Counted from the stretch's first letter, positions 1 to 12,319 are shown. The stretch is 64,000 nucleotides of DNA from Rhizobiales bacterium PAR1 (GCA_002256205.1 NKIW01000002.1:62001-126000), one strand, 5' to 3'. Notes: a model not told the origin generated them from the letters alone. Numbers and translations are program-made.

Positions 1-841
1 CGGCCTCACCCTCGGGCGGACCATGATTCGCGATCGCTATGACCGCAACGCCTCCGCGAGCATCATAGGCTATGTCACCATGGCGATGGTGCTGGCCCCC
101 ATGATCTCACCGCTGATGGGCGCCACCATCGACGAGCACTTTGGCTGGCGCGCGATCATGGCATTCTGCGCCATACTGGGCGGCCTGAGCTTCGCCCTCG
201 CGCTCTTCAACCTGCCCGAGACGCGACCTGTGACACTCGTGGCCGCAACCACCAAGGAAGTGTTGACCCGCACGTTAGAACTCACCGTCAACGCGCGTTA
301 CATGGCCTACTGGGGCTCGACCGCTTTCTGCTCGGCCATGTTCTTCGCTTTTCTCGGCACGGCGCCGCACCTGATGATCGAGGTGCTCGGCATCCCGAAA
401 ACCGAATACGCCTATTGGTTCATGTCGCTCTCGTTTGGCTACATGTTGGGGAACTTCGTCTCCGGTCGCGGCGTGATGCGCTTGGGCATCGACAGATTGA
501 TCCACTGGGGCAATGTCGCCGGGCTCATCGGCGCGGTGACGATTCTCATTCCGGCTCTGTTCGGCATCCTCAATCCGTTGGTGCTTTTTGCCCCGGCGAT
601 GATCATGTCCTTCGGCAATGGCCTCGTGCTGCCGAACGCCATCGCGGGCGGCCTTGCCGTAAACCCTGCCGCCGCTGGCGCGGGTTCAGGCTTGATGGGC
701 TTCGGGCAGATCGGCGTCGGCGCCGTCCTGAGCTTCTTCACCGCCAAATACACCCACGACAGCGTGTTGATTCTCGCCGTCACGATGCTGGTTTGCGCGA
801 TCATTGCGCAGACCTCGAGCTGGGTGAGTCGTCAGCTCTAG
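1..841 (+). CDS. MFS drug-resistance-type transporter, Bcr/CflA-like (5' truncated by window edge)
   Basis: The reading frame is open from base 2 through to the TAG at 839-841, so the gene starts before the window and about 279 codons are visible. The first residues (GLTLGRTMIRDRYDR) resemble the conserved loop after TM4 in Bcr/CflA multidrug efflux proteins, where a GRAIVRD-like motif is usual. After it come about eight hydrophobic helices typical of the second two thirds of a 12-TM MFS protein. It probably exports small molecules across the inner membrane. It lies 21 bp before the flavin oxidase gene on the same strand, so the two may be co-transcribed. The substrate cannot be told from sequence. 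Confidence 0.85.
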   Translation, partial: GLTLGRTMIRDRYDRNASASIIGYVTMAMVLAPMISPLMGATIDEHFGWRAIMAFCAILGGLSFALALFNLPETRPVTLVAATTKEVLTRTLELTVNARYMAYWGSTAFCSAMFFAFLGTAPHLMIEVLGIPKTEYAYWFMSLSFGYMLGNFVSGRGVMRLGIDRLIHWGNVAGLIGAVTILIPALFGILNPLVLFAPAMIMSFGNGLVLPNAIAGGLAVNPAAAGAGSGLMGFGQIGVGAVLSFFTAKYTHDSVLILAVTMLVCAIIAQTSSWVSRQL

Positions 842-862
842 AAGACACCAGGGGAGGTTCCC

Positions 863-1993
863 ATGCGCTATGACACCATCGTCGTCGGCCTCGGCATCAT
901 GGGCTCGGCGACCCTTGCAACCCTTGCCGCACGTGGCAAAAAGGTGCTCGGCATCGAGCGCTTCGATCTTGGTCATGCCATGGGTTCAAGCCACGGCGTC
1001 AACCGCATCATCCGCATCGGCTATTTCGAGGGCGCGGCCTATGTGCCGATGGTGCAGCGCGCCTCCCGCCTTTGGACCGCACTTGGCGACCGCCTCGGAG
1101 AAAAAGTGATGCACGTCACCGGCACGCTCGATTGCGCACCGGAAACCTCGCCGCTCACGCATCAATCACGCGCCTCCTGTCAGGTGAACAACCTGCCTTA
1201 CGAAGAGCTCGATGGCGAGGAGATCGGCCGCCGCTTTCCCGGCTTTCGTGTTCCCAAGGCCTATCGCGGCATTTTCCAGCCCGATGGCGGCTTTGTCGCC
1301 TCGGATCGCGCGCTCGCCGGCTACCAGACGCTGGCCATCGCGGATGGTGCCGAGATCCGTGCCCGCGAGGCGATGCTCGGCTATGAGCCCACCCCCGGCG
1401 GCGGCGTAAAGGTGCGCACGGCTTCCGGCACCTATGAGGCCGCAAGCCTTGTTCTGACCACCGGCGGCTGGATCGGCGAGCATGTCCCGGCACTGAAGCG
1501 CCTCGCGATCCCCGAGCGGCAGGTGCTCGGTTGGTTCCAGCCGAAGAATGCCGCGCATTTCATGCCGGACAAATTCCCCGCCTCGATCCTCAAAACCGAG
1601 GATTCGCATTTCTACCAGTTCCCGCTCTGGGGCGCGCCGGGCTTCAAGATCGGCGCGCATCGCCACCTCTACCAGCAGTCGGACGCGGAAACCCTCGACC
1701 GCAATGTCTACCCGGAAGATGAGGCGCTGCTGCGCAAGGGCCTCGAATTCGCCTTCCCCGAGGCGAATGGCGCCTGCCTGCGGCTCGCCTCCTGCCATTA
1801 CACCATCACGCCGGACGAGCATTTCATTCTCGACCATTTGCCGGGCAGCCCACAGATCGTCGTGGCCTCGCCCTGCTCGGGCCATGGCTTCAAGTTCGGT
1901 TCGGTGTTTGGCGAGGTCCTGGCGGATATGGCGAGCGGCAAGGCGCCCGCCTTCGATCTTACGATGTTCCGGATGGGGCGCTTCGCAACCTGA
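863..1993 (+). CDS. solA: FAD-dependent amine oxidase, sarcosine / N-methyltryptophan oxidase family
   Basis: This 376-residue protein has a Rossmann FAD-binding GLGIMG at residues 9-14 followed by an acidic end of beta2 (GIERFD). It then has the MSOX-type GSSHGVNRIIR segment around residues 41-51. Near the C-terminus, Cys338 in SPCSGHGFKFG sits where monomeric sarcosine oxidase and SolA bind FAD covalently. The length matches the family (about 370-390). It should oxidise a secondary N-methyl amine such as sarcosine or N-methyl-L-tryptophan to the amine, formaldehyde and peroxide. The substrate is not resolved. An AGGGGAGG-like Shine-Dalgarno precedes the ATG. The gene ends 13 bp from the convergent DNA ligase gene. 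Confidence 0.85.
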   Translation: MRYDTIVVGLGIMGSATLATLAARGKKVLGIERFDLGHAMGSSHGVNRIIRIGYFEGAAYVPMVQRASRLWTALGDRLGEKVMHVTGTLDCAPETSPLTHQSRASCQVNNLPYEELDGEEIGRRFPGFRVPKAYRGIFQPDGGFVASDRALAGYQTLAIADGAEIRAREAMLGYEPTPGGGVKVRTASGTYEAASLVLTTGGWIGEHVPALKRLAIPERQVLGWFQPKNAAHFMPDKFPASILKTEDSHFYQFPLWGAPGFKIGAHRHLYQQSDAETLDRNVYPEDEALLRKGLEFAFPEANGACLRLASCHYTITPDEHFILDHLPGSPQIVVASPCSGHGFKFGSVFGEVLADMASGKAPAFDLTMFRMGRFAT

Positions 1994-2006
1994 AGCGACG
2001 AGCTGC

Positions 2007-4127
<2,121 letters not shown>

Positions 4128-5789
4128 TTACGTCTCCAGAAGCCGTGCCGCCGCCGCACGCGCTTCATCGGTGATCGCCGCGCCCGAGAGCATGCGCGCG
4201 ATTTCCTCGCGGCGGTCGTCTTTTTCCAGCGGCCGAACGCGGGTCGCCACCCGATTTCCTTCGATCTCGCCCTTGGCGATATGGAAATGCGTCGCCGCCC
4301 GCGCGGCCACCTGCGGCGCATGGGTCACCGCCAGCACCTGCACGCCATCGGCAAGGCGCTTCAGCCGTGCGCCAATGGCATCTGCCACCGCACCGCCGAC
4401 GCCGGTATCAATCTCGTCGAACACAAGTGTCGGTGCGGAAGCGCGATCCGCCAGCACCACCTTCAGCGCCAGCATGAAGCGGGCAAGTTCGCCGCCCGAG
4501 GCGATTTTCATCATCGGACCCGGCCGCGTGCCGGGGTTGGTCGCGACATGAAATTCGATGCGGTCGAAGCCGGTCGATTCAAGCCGCGCTGGATCGCTGT
4601 CGATCTCGGTGATGAACCGCGCACGCTCAAGCTTGAGCGGCGGCAGCTCTTCGCCAATCGCCGCATCGAGCGCCGCGGCGGCATGGCGTCGCTTGTCGGA
4701 AAGAAGGGAAGCCTTGGCCCGCGCCAGCGCTTCCGCCTCGCGCGCCCGTGTTTCCAGCGCGACAAGCTGCGCCTCGCCATGGTCGAGCGCATCAAGATCG
4801 GCAGCATATTTCGCAGCCAACGCCGCAAGATCCTCGACCGGAACGTGATATTTCCGGGCCGCTGCCCGCAGCGCGAACAAGCGCTCCTCGACCCGTTCCA
4901 GCTCACGCGGATCAAAATCCGCAGCCCGGAGCGCGGCATCAAGCCCGTACTGCGCCTCATCGAGCGCCGTCAACGCGGTTTCAATCGCGGTGATGGCACC
5001 AGCGAGCGCTTCGCCCGCGCCTTCACGCCGACGCTCAAGTCGCCGCATCACCGAGACCAGCACCGGGCTTGGCGAATCCTCGCCCGAGAGCAGACTGTTG
5101 GCATCTCGGATATCGGCAATAGCCTTTTCGGCCTGCATCATCGCCTGTCGCTTGGCGGCGAGCTGGGTTTCCTCACCGGGTTCAGGTGAAAGCGCATCCA
5201 GCTCAGCGGCAGCATGACGAAGGAAATCGGCTTCCTTGCGCGCCGATTCGATACGCGCTTGCGCGTCGAGCACGGCCTTTTCCGCCGCGCGCCACACCGC
5301 GTGCATCTTGCCGAGATCCTCAACGTCTTCGGAAAGACCGGCAAAGCCGTCAACCAGCGCGCGATGCGTCGCCGGGTCGATCATCGCGCGATCCGCGTGC
5401 TGACCGTGAATTTCCACCAACGCCGCGCCGACCGCGCGCAGCGCCTGCATGCTCACCGGCTGATCATTGATGAAGGCGCGCGAACGCCCGTCCGCGACCT
5501 GTACGCGGCGCAAAATGAGATCACCTTCGGTATCAATGCCGAAACCGGCGGCCATCGTGCGCGCGGCATGGTCCGGCGCAACATCGAACACGGCGCTCAC
5601 TTGCCCTTGCGGGAGGCCATGACGCACGAGTGAGCCATCGCCCCGCGCACCAAGCGCGAGCGAGAGCGAATCGAGCAGGATGGATTTACCGGCGCCCGTC
5701 TCGCCGGTCAGCACCGAAAGGCCGGCGTGAAAGGCAAGATCAAGCCGGTCGATCAGGACAATGTCCCGGATCGAGAGGCTGGTCAGCAT
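4128..5789 (-). CDS. recN: DNA repair protein RecN (SMC-like ATPase)
   Basis: This 553-residue SMC-family ATPase acts in double-strand-break repair. Walker A GETGAGKS lies at residues 29-36. A long charged coiled-coil region fills the middle, and the ABC signature/Walker B region (SGGELARFMLALK ... LVFDEIDTGVGG) lies near residues 425-470. Length and motif order match RecN. It lies 15 bp downstream of bamD and directly abuts ligA, so bamD-recN-ligA looks like one transcript attached to the end of the dcw region. Confidence 0.96.
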   Translation of the reverse strand: MLTSLSIRDIVLIDRLDLAFHAGLSVLTGETGAGKSILLDSLSLALGARGDGSLVRHGLPQGQVSAVFDVAPDHAARTMAAGFGIDTEGDLILRRVQVADGRSRAFINDQPVSMQALRAVGAALVEIHGQHADRAMIDPATHRALVDGFAGLSEDVEDLGKMHAVWRAAEKAVLDAQARIESARKEADFLRHAAAELDALSPEPGEETQLAAKRQAMMQAEKAIADIRDANSLLSGEDSPSPVLVSVMRRLERRREGAGEALAGAITAIETALTALDEAQYGLDAALRAADFDPRELERVEERLFALRAAARKYHVPVEDLAALAAKYAADLDALDHGEAQLVALETRAREAEALARAKASLLSDKRRHAAAALDAAIGEELPPLKLERARFITEIDSDPARLESTGFDRIEFHVATNPGTRPGPMMKIASGGELARFMLALKVVLADRASAPTLVFDEIDTGVGGAVADAIGARLKRLADGVQVLAVTHAPQVAARAATHFHIAKGEIEGNRVATRVRPLEKDDRREEIARMLSGAAITDEARAAAARLLET

Positions 5790-5804
5790 GCCACGCCGCC
5801 GGGC

Positions 5805-6698
5805 TCAGAGGCCGACGGCGCGCGTGAAGCCGCGGAACGTCTGGCTGATCCAGGAACCACCATCTTCGCGCGGCGCGGCGCCCTTCGATTCAAGCAGCGT
5901 GAACGCATCCTTGTACCACGGGCTGTCGGGGAAGTTATGCCCGAGCACTGCTGCCGCCGTCTGCGCTTCGCCGACAATGCCAAGGCCGAGATAGGCCTCG
6001 GTGAGGCGCGAGAGCGCTTCCTCGACATGACGGGTGGCCTGATACTTCACCAGCACCTCGCGGAAGCGGTTGATCGCGCCGGTGTAATTCCGCTTCGTCA
6101 GGTAATAACGCCCGACATCCATTTCCTTGCCGGCCAGCTGGTCCTGCGCGATGCGGATGCGCTCGCGCGCGTCCTTGGCGTATTCCGACGTCGGCCACTT
6201 GCGGACGAGATCTTCCATGGTGACCACGGTCTTCTCGGCGCGTTCCTGATCGCGGCTGATATCGACGATCTGGTTGAAGTAGCTCATGCCGACGAGATAC
6301 TGCGCATAGGGCGTATCCGGGCTTGCGGGGTAAAGCTGCACGTAGCGGCGACCGTGGTTGATCGAATCCGAATACTGCGAGCCTTCAAAAGCGGCAAAGG
6401 TCGCGAGCAGGAGGGCTTTGCGCGACCACTGCGAATAGGGGTACTGCTTGTCGAGTTCGGCGAATTTCTTCATCGCCGCGCCGTAGTCCTTGGCATCGAG
6501 ACGCGCGAGGCCATCGTTATAGAGCACGTCGGCCTTCTCATCCTTGCCGATATCGCTCTTCGGGCCCTTGTCCTCGAACGGATTGAGCGAGGAAATGGTC
6601 TCGCAGCCCGCCACGCTGACCGCGATCATCAGCCCGGTTGCCAGCCGGATCATCAGATTCGGCCACGTTCTGGCATTCGATTGCGAAGACGACATCAT
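5805..6698 (-). CDS. bamD: Outer-membrane assembly lipoprotein BamD (ComL)
   Basis: From the chosen ATG the protein has 297 residues, with a lipoprotein signal ending at the lipobox VAGC (Cys32). It is followed by TPR-like repeats characteristic of BamD, the essential partner of BamA in the outer-membrane protein assembly machine. The ORF extends 29 codons further upstream. The tandem ATG at 6698/6695 is preferred because it sits behind a GTGAGG-like site and gives a normal signal peptide length. It lies downstream of lpxC but behind that gene's terminator, so it probably has its own promoter in the 6699-6941 gap. Confidence 0.9.
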   Translation of the reverse strand: MMSSSQSNARTWPNLMIRLATGLMIAVSVAGCETISSLNPFEDKGPKSDIGKDEKADVLYNDGLARLDAKDYGAAMKKFAELDKQYPYSQWSRKALLLATFAAFEGSQYSDSINHGRRYVQLYPASPDTPYAQYLVGMSYFNQIVDISRDQERAEKTVVTMEDLVRKWPTSEYAKDARERIRIAQDQLAGKEMDVGRYYLTKRNYTGAINRFREVLVKYQATRHVEEALSRLTEAYLGLGIVGEAQTAAAVLGHNFPDSPWYKDAFTLLESKGAAPREDGGSWISQTFRGFTRAVGL

Positions 6699-6999
6699 GC
6701 AGGCCTCACGCTCACCTCGGGGTTCTCGCCCGATGCGGAACACCCTTCCCTTGGTTCTTTTGAATAAATCCGTCCCGCAACGCAAGGGGATCGGCGCACT
6801 GATCGTTAAAACTCGTTAACGCCCTTTGTTAAAGGAGACGTCGCTTTCCCCGCCGGAGCGGCAGCATGCCCTTCTTACCGCAAGATCCGGCGGCAAGAAT
6901 AAGGCAAGGGCACGCGTTTCCCCCGTATCTTACTCGGTTTGAAAAGAAAAACGGCGCCAACCCTGAGGTGGCGCCGCATCTGTTGCCGAAAAGACCCGA
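6699..6999. other. lpxC-bamD intergenic region
   Basis: This 301-bp gap holds the lpxC terminator (6942-6976) at its right end. The rest, with a run of GTTAAC/GTTAAAG motifs near 6805-6835, presumably carries the bamD promoter on the minus strand. No convincing -35/-10 pair could be singled out, and no small gene or RNA is apparent. Confidence 0.5.
6942..6976 (-). terminator. Intrinsic terminator of lpxC
   Basis: On the minus strand, CGGCGCCA at 6969-6976 pairs perfectly (8 bp) with TGGCGCCG at 6952-6959, around a 9-nt loop. A T-rich run (TTTTTCTTTT, 6942-6951) follows. This is a standard Rho-independent terminator 24 bp after the lpxC stop codon. Confidence 0.88.
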
Positions 7000-7932
7000 T
7001 CAGTTGAGATCAGGCGCGAAAGCCGGCTGAAGTTGCTGCATCTCGCCCATGGCGCGCGCCGGGCGGCGCATCGGCTCAACGATGGCATAAGCCGTACGAT
7101 CCGCGAACAGCGCATCAAGGATCATGGCATTGAGCTTGTGGCCGGGGCAGAAGGCCTTGTAATGACCCTGCAGGGCATAGCCCGCGAGTGCAAGATCGCC
7201 GATGGCATCAAGCAGCTTGTGGCGGACAAATTCATTCGGGAAGCGCAGGCCTTCCGGATTGACGACGGCATCCTCACCCACCGCAATGGTGTTATCGAGC
7301 GAGGCACCAAGCGCGAGACCCGCCTTCCAGAGCTTCTCGACATCGCGCATGAAGCCGAAAGTGCGCGCAGAAGCGATTTCCCGGCGGTAACGATGCGCCT
7401 CAAGTTCGAAACCATAGGCCTGACGGCCAATCACCTTCGAGTCGAAGGCGATTTCGACATCCAGACGGAAACCCTGATCGCGCGGCAGAAGCTCAACAAT
7501 GGAATTGCCGTGCTCGACCTTCACCGGTTTGAGAACCTTGACGACCTTGCGCGGAGCAGAAAGCGTCTTGAGGCCGACCTGATCGATCGCATCGACGAAA
7601 AGACGGGCAGAACCGTCAAGGATCGGCATTTCCGGCCCATCAACCTCGACAAGCACGTTATCAATGCCAAGGCCGGCCAGCGCCGACATCAGATGTTCGA
7701 TGGTGGCAACCGTGGCGCCGGTATTGTCGCCGATCACGGTGCAAAGCTGGGTATCGCGAACCGAAGAGCTGCGCGCCTCAATCAGGCGCTCGCGGCCATT
7801 CGGAAGGTTGGTGCGATGAAAAACAATGCCCATTCCGGCTTCAGCCGGATGGAGCACAACGCGTGCCGGACGACCCTGGTGTACACCAATTCCTTCGATG
7901 ACAACCTGATCGGCCAAAGTGGTTTGTTTCAC
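7000..7932 (-). CDS. lpxC: UDP-3-O-acyl-N-acetylglucosamine deacetylase
   Basis: This 310-residue zinc enzyme catalyses the committed step of lipid A synthesis. The family signatures are present: EHLMSALAGLGIDN (zinc histidine, near residue 80) and RHKLLDAIGDLAL (zinc HxxxD, near 238-243). The start is GTG at 7932, preceded by an AGGGGAC Shine-Dalgarno. The gene follows ftsZ on the same strand, as in many alphaproteobacteria. The 320-bp gap and its own terminator suggest separate transcription. Confidence 0.96.
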   Translation of the reverse strand: MKQTTLADQVVIEGIGVHQGRPARVVLHPAEAGMGIVFHRTNLPNGRERLIEARSSSVRDTQLCTVIGDNTGATVATIEHLMSALAGLGIDNVLVEVDGPEMPILDGSARLFVDAIDQVGLKTLSAPRKVVKVLKPVKVEHGNSIVELLPRDQGFRLDVEIAFDSKVIGRQAYGFELEAHRYRREIASARTFGFMRDVEKLWKAGLALGASLDNTIAVGEDAVVNPEGLRFPNEFVRHKLLDAIGDLALAGYALQGHYKAFCPGHKLNAMILDALFADRTAYAIVEPMRRPARAMGEMQQLQPAFAPDLN

Positions 7933-8252
7933 GTGCTTTGTCCCCTACGCTCGAGGTACAGCCTCGATGCCCGACGCATACTCACCCGGCAAGACCCCTT
8001 TTAAAGAGCCTGAGCCATGGTGCCACCCGCTACCAAAGCCGGGATAACCCGTCGAACCGCGATTGCAAAATCACTGATTCTTACGGTTCGTAACACGCGT
8101 CCGCCATGCTGGGGATAAAACGCAAACATCATTTCTTGTTTAAATACAAATAGTTACAGGCATTCAACTTCCAAAGCGACACCGGTTCGCCACAATTGCC
8201 GCGAACCGGTTTCGTAACATTTGATTCACCGCTTTAACAAAGCAGTGACGAA
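7933..8252. other. ftsZ-lpxC intergenic region
   Basis: The 320-bp gap contains the palindrome at 8181-8210 and an AT-rich stretch at about 8125-8175 (TTGTTTAAATACAAATAG). The AT-rich stretch is the best candidate for the lpxC promoter: on the minus strand TTGAAT at about 8162-8167 is followed about 17 bp later by TTTAAA. No gene is seen. Confidence 0.4.
8181..8210. repeat. Perfect inverted repeat after ftsZ
   Basis: ACCGGTTCGC (8181-8190) and GCGAACCGGT (8201-8210) form a perfect 10-bp stem around a 10-nt loop, 43 bp beyond the ftsZ stop codon. There is no U-tract on either side, so it is either a processing or stabilising hairpin or a short palindromic element. The core ACCGGTTCGC recurs at 58471-58480. 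Confidence 0.6.
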
Positions 8253-10025
8253 TCACTTCGCCTGGCGGCGAAGGAAGGCCGGGATTTCAAGCTGATCATC
8301 CTCGAAGCCGCGTGGTGCCGGAGCTGCCGGGCGACCCTGCGGATCAAGCGAGCCCTGCGCCGGGCGATAGACCGGAGCTGGCGCGGTCGGCTGGGCCGGG
8401 CGGCGGGCATACATCTCGTGCGTGGCGCTCGGAGCCGGCGCAGCCGGCATTTCCGGGAGAGCCGGAGCGGCCTGCGGGGCGTCTTCCTCGCGGCGCCCGC
8501 CAAGGCCCACGGCAGCGAGGCGCTGCATCAGGGTCATGCGCTTCTGTTCCGGGGCCGGCGGAGCCGAGACGGCGTCCTGACGGCTTGCCTGCATGACGGC
8601 CTGCGCTGGGCGCGGCAGTTCTTCCATCGTCGGCATCCGCGGCGCACGGACCGGGCCGCGTTCCGGTGCCGGCGGGATGAAGGCTTCCGGCGCGCGGAGG
8701 TCTTCATGAACGATCTTGGGTTCCTCGACGATCGGGGCGGCGAAGAAGGCCGACGGGCGCGGCTGGGCCGGCTCGACGACGACATCCGGCATGCGCACCG
8801 GTTCCGGCTGCGGCATCGGAGCCGCCATCACCGGGGTGGGCGTGATCGGCGCCTGATAGACCGGAGCCTGCATGACAGGAGCCGGAGCAGGCATCACAGG
8901 GGCAGCCACCGGTGCCGGGGCAGCGGCAACCGGGGTTGTCAGCGGAGCGGGTGCCGGCGAAGCGGCACGCTGGGCCATCTGGGCGCGGAGGCGGTCGGCC
9001 ATCTGCGCGAGGCGCTGGTCGATGGTCGCGCCATTTTCGGGGCTTTCGTCGCGGGCCATCGCCGGATCGAGCCCGGTCGCGACCACCGAGACGCGGATGA
9101 TGCCGTCGAGGCTTTCGTCCTGCGTCGCGCCGAAGATCACGTTGGCATCGACATCGACTTCCTCACGGATGCGGTTGGCGGCTTCGTCGACCTCGTAGAT
9201 CTTCATATCCGGACCACCGGTGATCGAGATCAGCAGGCCACGGGCGCCCTTCATCGAGGTCTCGTCGAGGAGCGGGTTCGCAATCGCGGCCTCGGCGGCC
9301 ATGATCGCGCGGCTCTCGCCCGAGGCTTCGCCCGTACCCATCATTGCCTTGCCCATGTCGCGCATCACGGCGCGGACGTCGGCGAAATCGAGGTTGATCA
9401 GGCCCGGCTTGACGATGAGGTCGGTCACCGAAGCAACGCCCGAGAGCAGCACCTGATCAGCCATCGCGAAGGCTTCGGCGAAGGTGGTCTTCTCGTTGGC
9501 GATCCGGAAGAGGTTCTGGTTCGGGATGACGATGAGCGTATCCACGGCCTTCTGAAGCTCGGAAATGCCGGCTTCGGCAACGCGCATGCGGCGCTGGCCT
9601 TCGAAGTGGAACGGCTTGGTCACGACACCAACGGTGAGGATGCCCATTTCCCGCGCGACGCGGGCGATCACCGGGGCGGCGCCGGTGCCCGTGCCACCGC
9701 CCATACCGGCGGTGATGAAGGCCATATGCACATGGGCGAGCTGATCGCGGATTTCGTCGATCACCTCTTCGGCTGCCGAGCGACCGACTTCCGGCTGCGA
9801 ACCCGCGCCGAGGCCTTCAGTCACCTGAATGCCCATCTGGATGCGGCGCTCGGCGTTCGAGAGCAGCAGCGCCTGCGCATCGGTGTTGGCCACCACGAAA
9901 TCAACGCCCACAAGGCCGCAACGGATCATGTTGTTGACCGCGTTGCCGCCTGCGCCGCCGACACCGAAAACGGTGATCCGCGGCTTCAGTTCCCGGATGT
10001 CCGGCGCCTTGATGGTGATCGTCAT
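8253..10025 (-). CDS. ftsZ: Cell division protein FtsZ
   Basis: This 590-residue tubulin-like GTPase forms the Z ring. The GTP-binding signature GGGTGTG is at residues 109-115, and the globular domain ends near residue 320. A Pro/Ala-rich disordered linker of roughly 250 residues follows, with the conserved C-terminal peptide EIPAFLRRQ in the last 11 residues for FtsA and other partners. Long linkers are known in alphaproteobacterial FtsZ, and this one is at the long end. It starts 57 bp downstream of ftsA. Confidence 0.98.
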   Translation of the reverse strand: MTITIKAPDIRELKPRITVFGVGGAGGNAVNNMIRCGLVGVDFVVANTDAQALLLSNAERRIQMGIQVTEGLGAGSQPEVGRSAAEEVIDEIRDQLAHVHMAFITAGMGGGTGTGAAPVIARVAREMGILTVGVVTKPFHFEGQRRMRVAEAGISELQKAVDTLIVIPNQNLFRIANEKTTFAEAFAMADQVLLSGVASVTDLIVKPGLINLDFADVRAVMRDMGKAMMGTGEASGESRAIMAAEAAIANPLLDETSMKGARGLLISITGGPDMKIYEVDEAANRIREEVDVDANVIFGATQDESLDGIIRVSVVATGLDPAMARDESPENGATIDQRLAQMADRLRAQMAQRAASPAPAPLTTPVAAAPAPVAAPVMPAPAPVMQAPVYQAPITPTPVMAAPMPQPEPVRMPDVVVEPAQPRPSAFFAAPIVEEPKIVHEDLRAPEAFIPPAPERGPVRAPRMPTMEELPRPAQAVMQASRQDAVSAPPAPEQKRMTLMQRLAAVGLGGRREEDAPQAAPALPEMPAAPAPSATHEMYARRPAQPTAPAPVYRPAQGSLDPQGRPAAPAPRGFEDDQLEIPAFLRRQAK

Positions 10026-10082
10026 ATCTGCCTCTTTACCTCCGGCCCGCCCGCCGGGTTGTGAACGCGAAACTCGAGAGTT

Positions 10083-11405
10083 TCAGAAACTATCCCTCAG
10101 CCACTGCCCGACTCGGGCGATGTAGCCTCCGGTACCTGTCATCTGGAGGGGGCGCTTGCGGCCCGCCTCGAAGAATTCCTTGCCCGCGACCTGCGGGTAA
10201 ACGAGCAGCCCGACGGCGCTCGCGAATGCCGGGCTCTTCGCCGCTTCCGGCAGGCCCTGCACCCCGACCGGGCGCGCCATGCGCACCTGCGTGCCAAAGA
10301 CGCGTCGGGAAAGATCGGTCAGCCCGCCGAGCTGCGCTGTACCGCCGGTCAGCAGCACATGCTGACCCTTGGCGATGCGGAAGCCGGATTTCTCCAGCCG
10401 CTCGCGCACGAATTCGACGATTTCCTCCGCACGCGGGCGGACGATGCGCGTCAGCTGCCCCAACGGCATGGAATGGCTCTGGTCGCGGTCGTCCTCGCCG
10501 ACCTGCCGGATCGAGAGAATGTCGCGGCTGTCCGCTTCGGTCTCGATGCAGGAGGCGAAGCGGTTCTTGAGCTTCTCGGCGTCTTCGAGCCGCATCGAGA
10601 GCCCGCGCGCGATATCAAGTGTGATGTAATTCCCGCCGACCGCGATCGCGTCGCAATGCACGAGATGTCCTTGGTGAAACACCGCGATGGAGGTTGTCCC
10701 GCCGCCGATATCCACGACCACCGAACCCAGTTCGGCCTCGTCATCGCAAAGCGTCGAGAGAGCGGAAGCGTAGGGCGTCGCCACCAGCGCCTCGACCGCG
10801 AGATGTCCGCGTTCGACCGCCAGCATGAGGTTATGCGCCGCGAGCGGATCGCAGGAGGCGATGTGAAGATCGACGCCGAGCTGCTCGCCCACCATCCCCT
10901 TCGGTTCCATGATGCCGCCGGCGCCATCGAGCGAATAACCCACGGGCAGCGCATGGAGGATCGAGCGGCCAGCATCCTGCGCATGGGACGAGGCGACCTC
11001 GATCACGCGGTGGATATCGCTCTGCTCGACATTGCGGCGATGCAGCGCCACGCGGCCCTGAAAATGGTGCGAACCGATCCGCCCGCCGGAGATATTGACG
11101 AGCGCGCTCGCCACCTGCACGCCGGCCATGCGCTCGGCGCTGTCGACGGCAAGGCGAATGGCCTTTTCGGCCTCGGCAAGGTCGATCACCGTGCCGCCCT
11201 TGATGCCACGCGAGCGCTGATGGCCGATACCGAGGATGCGCATGCGATGCGTGCGCCCCGAAAGCACATCGGACCCCTCGATGGGGTCCAGCCGGGCGAT
11301 CAGGCACACCACCTTCGAGGTGCCGACATCAAGCGCGGAAAGGATCGCGGTCTTGTTCGGCGGCACCGGGCGGATGCGCGGAGTCATGGTCGAGGGGTTA
11401 CGCAT
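10083..11405 (-). CDS. ftsA: Cell division protein FtsA
   Basis: This 440-residue actin-like ATPase tethers FtsZ to the membrane. It begins [10 protein letters not shown], and the ATPase phosphate-1 segment (ALDVGTSKVV) comes near residue 25. The SHS2/1C region (VNISGGRIGSHH), the phosphate-2 VVDIGGGTTSI and adenosine motif LLTGGTAQL follow, with a C-terminal amphipathic tail (VGQWLRDSF). The longer ORF to 11840 is a frame artefact over ftsQ. The ATG at 11405 overlaps the ftsQ stop as TAATG, which indicates coupled translation. Confidence 0.96.
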   Translation of the reverse strand: MRNPSTMTPRIRPVPPNKTAILSALDVGTSKVVCLIARLDPIEGSDVLSGRTHRMRILGIGHQRSRGIKGGTVIDLAEAEKAIRLAVDSAERMAGVQVASALVNISGGRIGSHHFQGRVALHRRNVEQSDIHRVIEVASSHAQDAGRSILHALPVGYSLDGAGGIMEPKGMVGEQLGVDLHIASCDPLAAHNLMLAVERGHLAVEALVATPYASALSTLCDDEAELGSVVVDIGGGTTSIAVFHQGHLVHCDAIAVGGNYITLDIARGLSMRLEDAEKLKNRFASCIETEADSRDILSIRQVGEDDRDQSHSMPLGQLTRIVRPRAEEIVEFVRERLEKSGFRIAKGQHVLLTGGTAQLGGLTDLSRRVFGTQVRMARPVGVQGLPEAAKSPAFASAVGLLVYPQVAGKEFFEAGRKRPLQMTGTGGYIARVGQWLRDSF

Positions 11406-12319
11406 TATGCCTTGCCCCCCCATTTCTTGATCTTCTGCTGAATGGTGTCGGAGAAGCTCGTCGCCGCCTCTTCGGTCAGGCGCACCACCACGCGGTCTGG
11501 CAGGCGAAGGTCCACCGCCATGATCGCACGCTTGGTGATGCCCTGATCGCGTTCGAGGGCGGCAAAGGCCTTCAGCGCCTTCTCGGGCGCGAGTTCCGGC
11601 AGCTTGATATCGACACCGTTCTGGAGCTTCAGCGTCCAGCGCCGCTTGGAGACGAGGATGCCGGCGCGGATCTGCTCGCGCATTTCCGGCACGGTCTCGA
11701 TCAGCGCAGCGAATTCCTTCACGCGCAGGTTCGCCTCGGGCCCCACCACATGCGGCAGGCGCAGGAAGCGCGGATCGGACAGCGTCTCGATCGGCGTACC
11801 ATCTTCGGAGATCACCTGAACCTGCCCGTCCTGTTGCCACAGCGCGAAGGGCACGCGCTCGCGGATATCGATGAGAAGCCGGTCGGGATAAAGCTTGGAG
11901 ACGGCCGCTTCCGCGATCATCGGCACGCTCACGAGCCGCGCCTGAAGCGCCTTGGGATCTAGAAACGGCAAAGACGCGGTGTTCGTCAGGCCAGTGAGTT
12001 GAACCACCTCGTCCTGGCTAAGCTCATGATTGCCGGAAACGCCGATATTTTCGATGCCGAAGCCGAAGGCGCGGGCCAGCATATCGGGCACCGAGCCCTG
12101 CTGGCGGCGCATCGCGTCGTAATGGCCACCGATCACGAAGCCGGTGCCGATCGAGGCGAAGATGAAGAGAATCGCGGCCGAAGAACCGATACCGCGCGGA
12201 ATACGAAGGCTCTGCTGACGACGACGGGCGGCCCGCTCGGCGCGCCAGAGCGCGCCCGCTTCGGCAAGGGTGCCGAACCAGCTGGTTACCGATCGACCGA
12301 GGCGTCCTCCACTATCCAT
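11405..12319 (-). CDS. ftsQ: Cell division protein FtsQ
   Basis: This 304-residue bitopic divisome protein has a basic cytoplasmic N-terminus and one TM helix at about residues 47-66 ([18 protein letters not shown]). A POTRA domain beginning [17 protein letters not shown] and the FtsQ beta domain follow. It bridges FtsL/FtsB and the late divisome. Its first 34 bp overlap the ddl 3' end and its stop overlaps the ftsA start, so ddl-ftsQ-ftsA are translationally coupled. Confidence 0.94.
   Translation of the reverse strand: MDSGGRLGRSVTSWFGTLAEAGALWRAERAARRRQQSLRIPRGIGSSAAILFIFASIGTGFVIGGHYDAMRRQQGSVPDMLARAFGFGIENIGVSGNHELSQDEVVQLTGLTNTASLPFLDPKALQARLVSVPMIAEAAVSKLYPDRLLIDIRERVPFALWQQDGQVQVISEDGTPIETLSDPRFLRLPHVVGPEANLRVKEFAALIETVPEMREQIRAGILVSKRRWTLKLQNGVDIKLPELAPEKALKAFAALERDQGITKRAIMAVDLRLPDRVVVRLTEEAATSFSDTIQQKIKKWGGKA

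Noticed and set aside
8418-10064. 548-codon plus-strand open frame opposite ftsZ
   Set aside because: Antisense shadow of a well-supported gene, low-complexity Arg/His/Gly composition.
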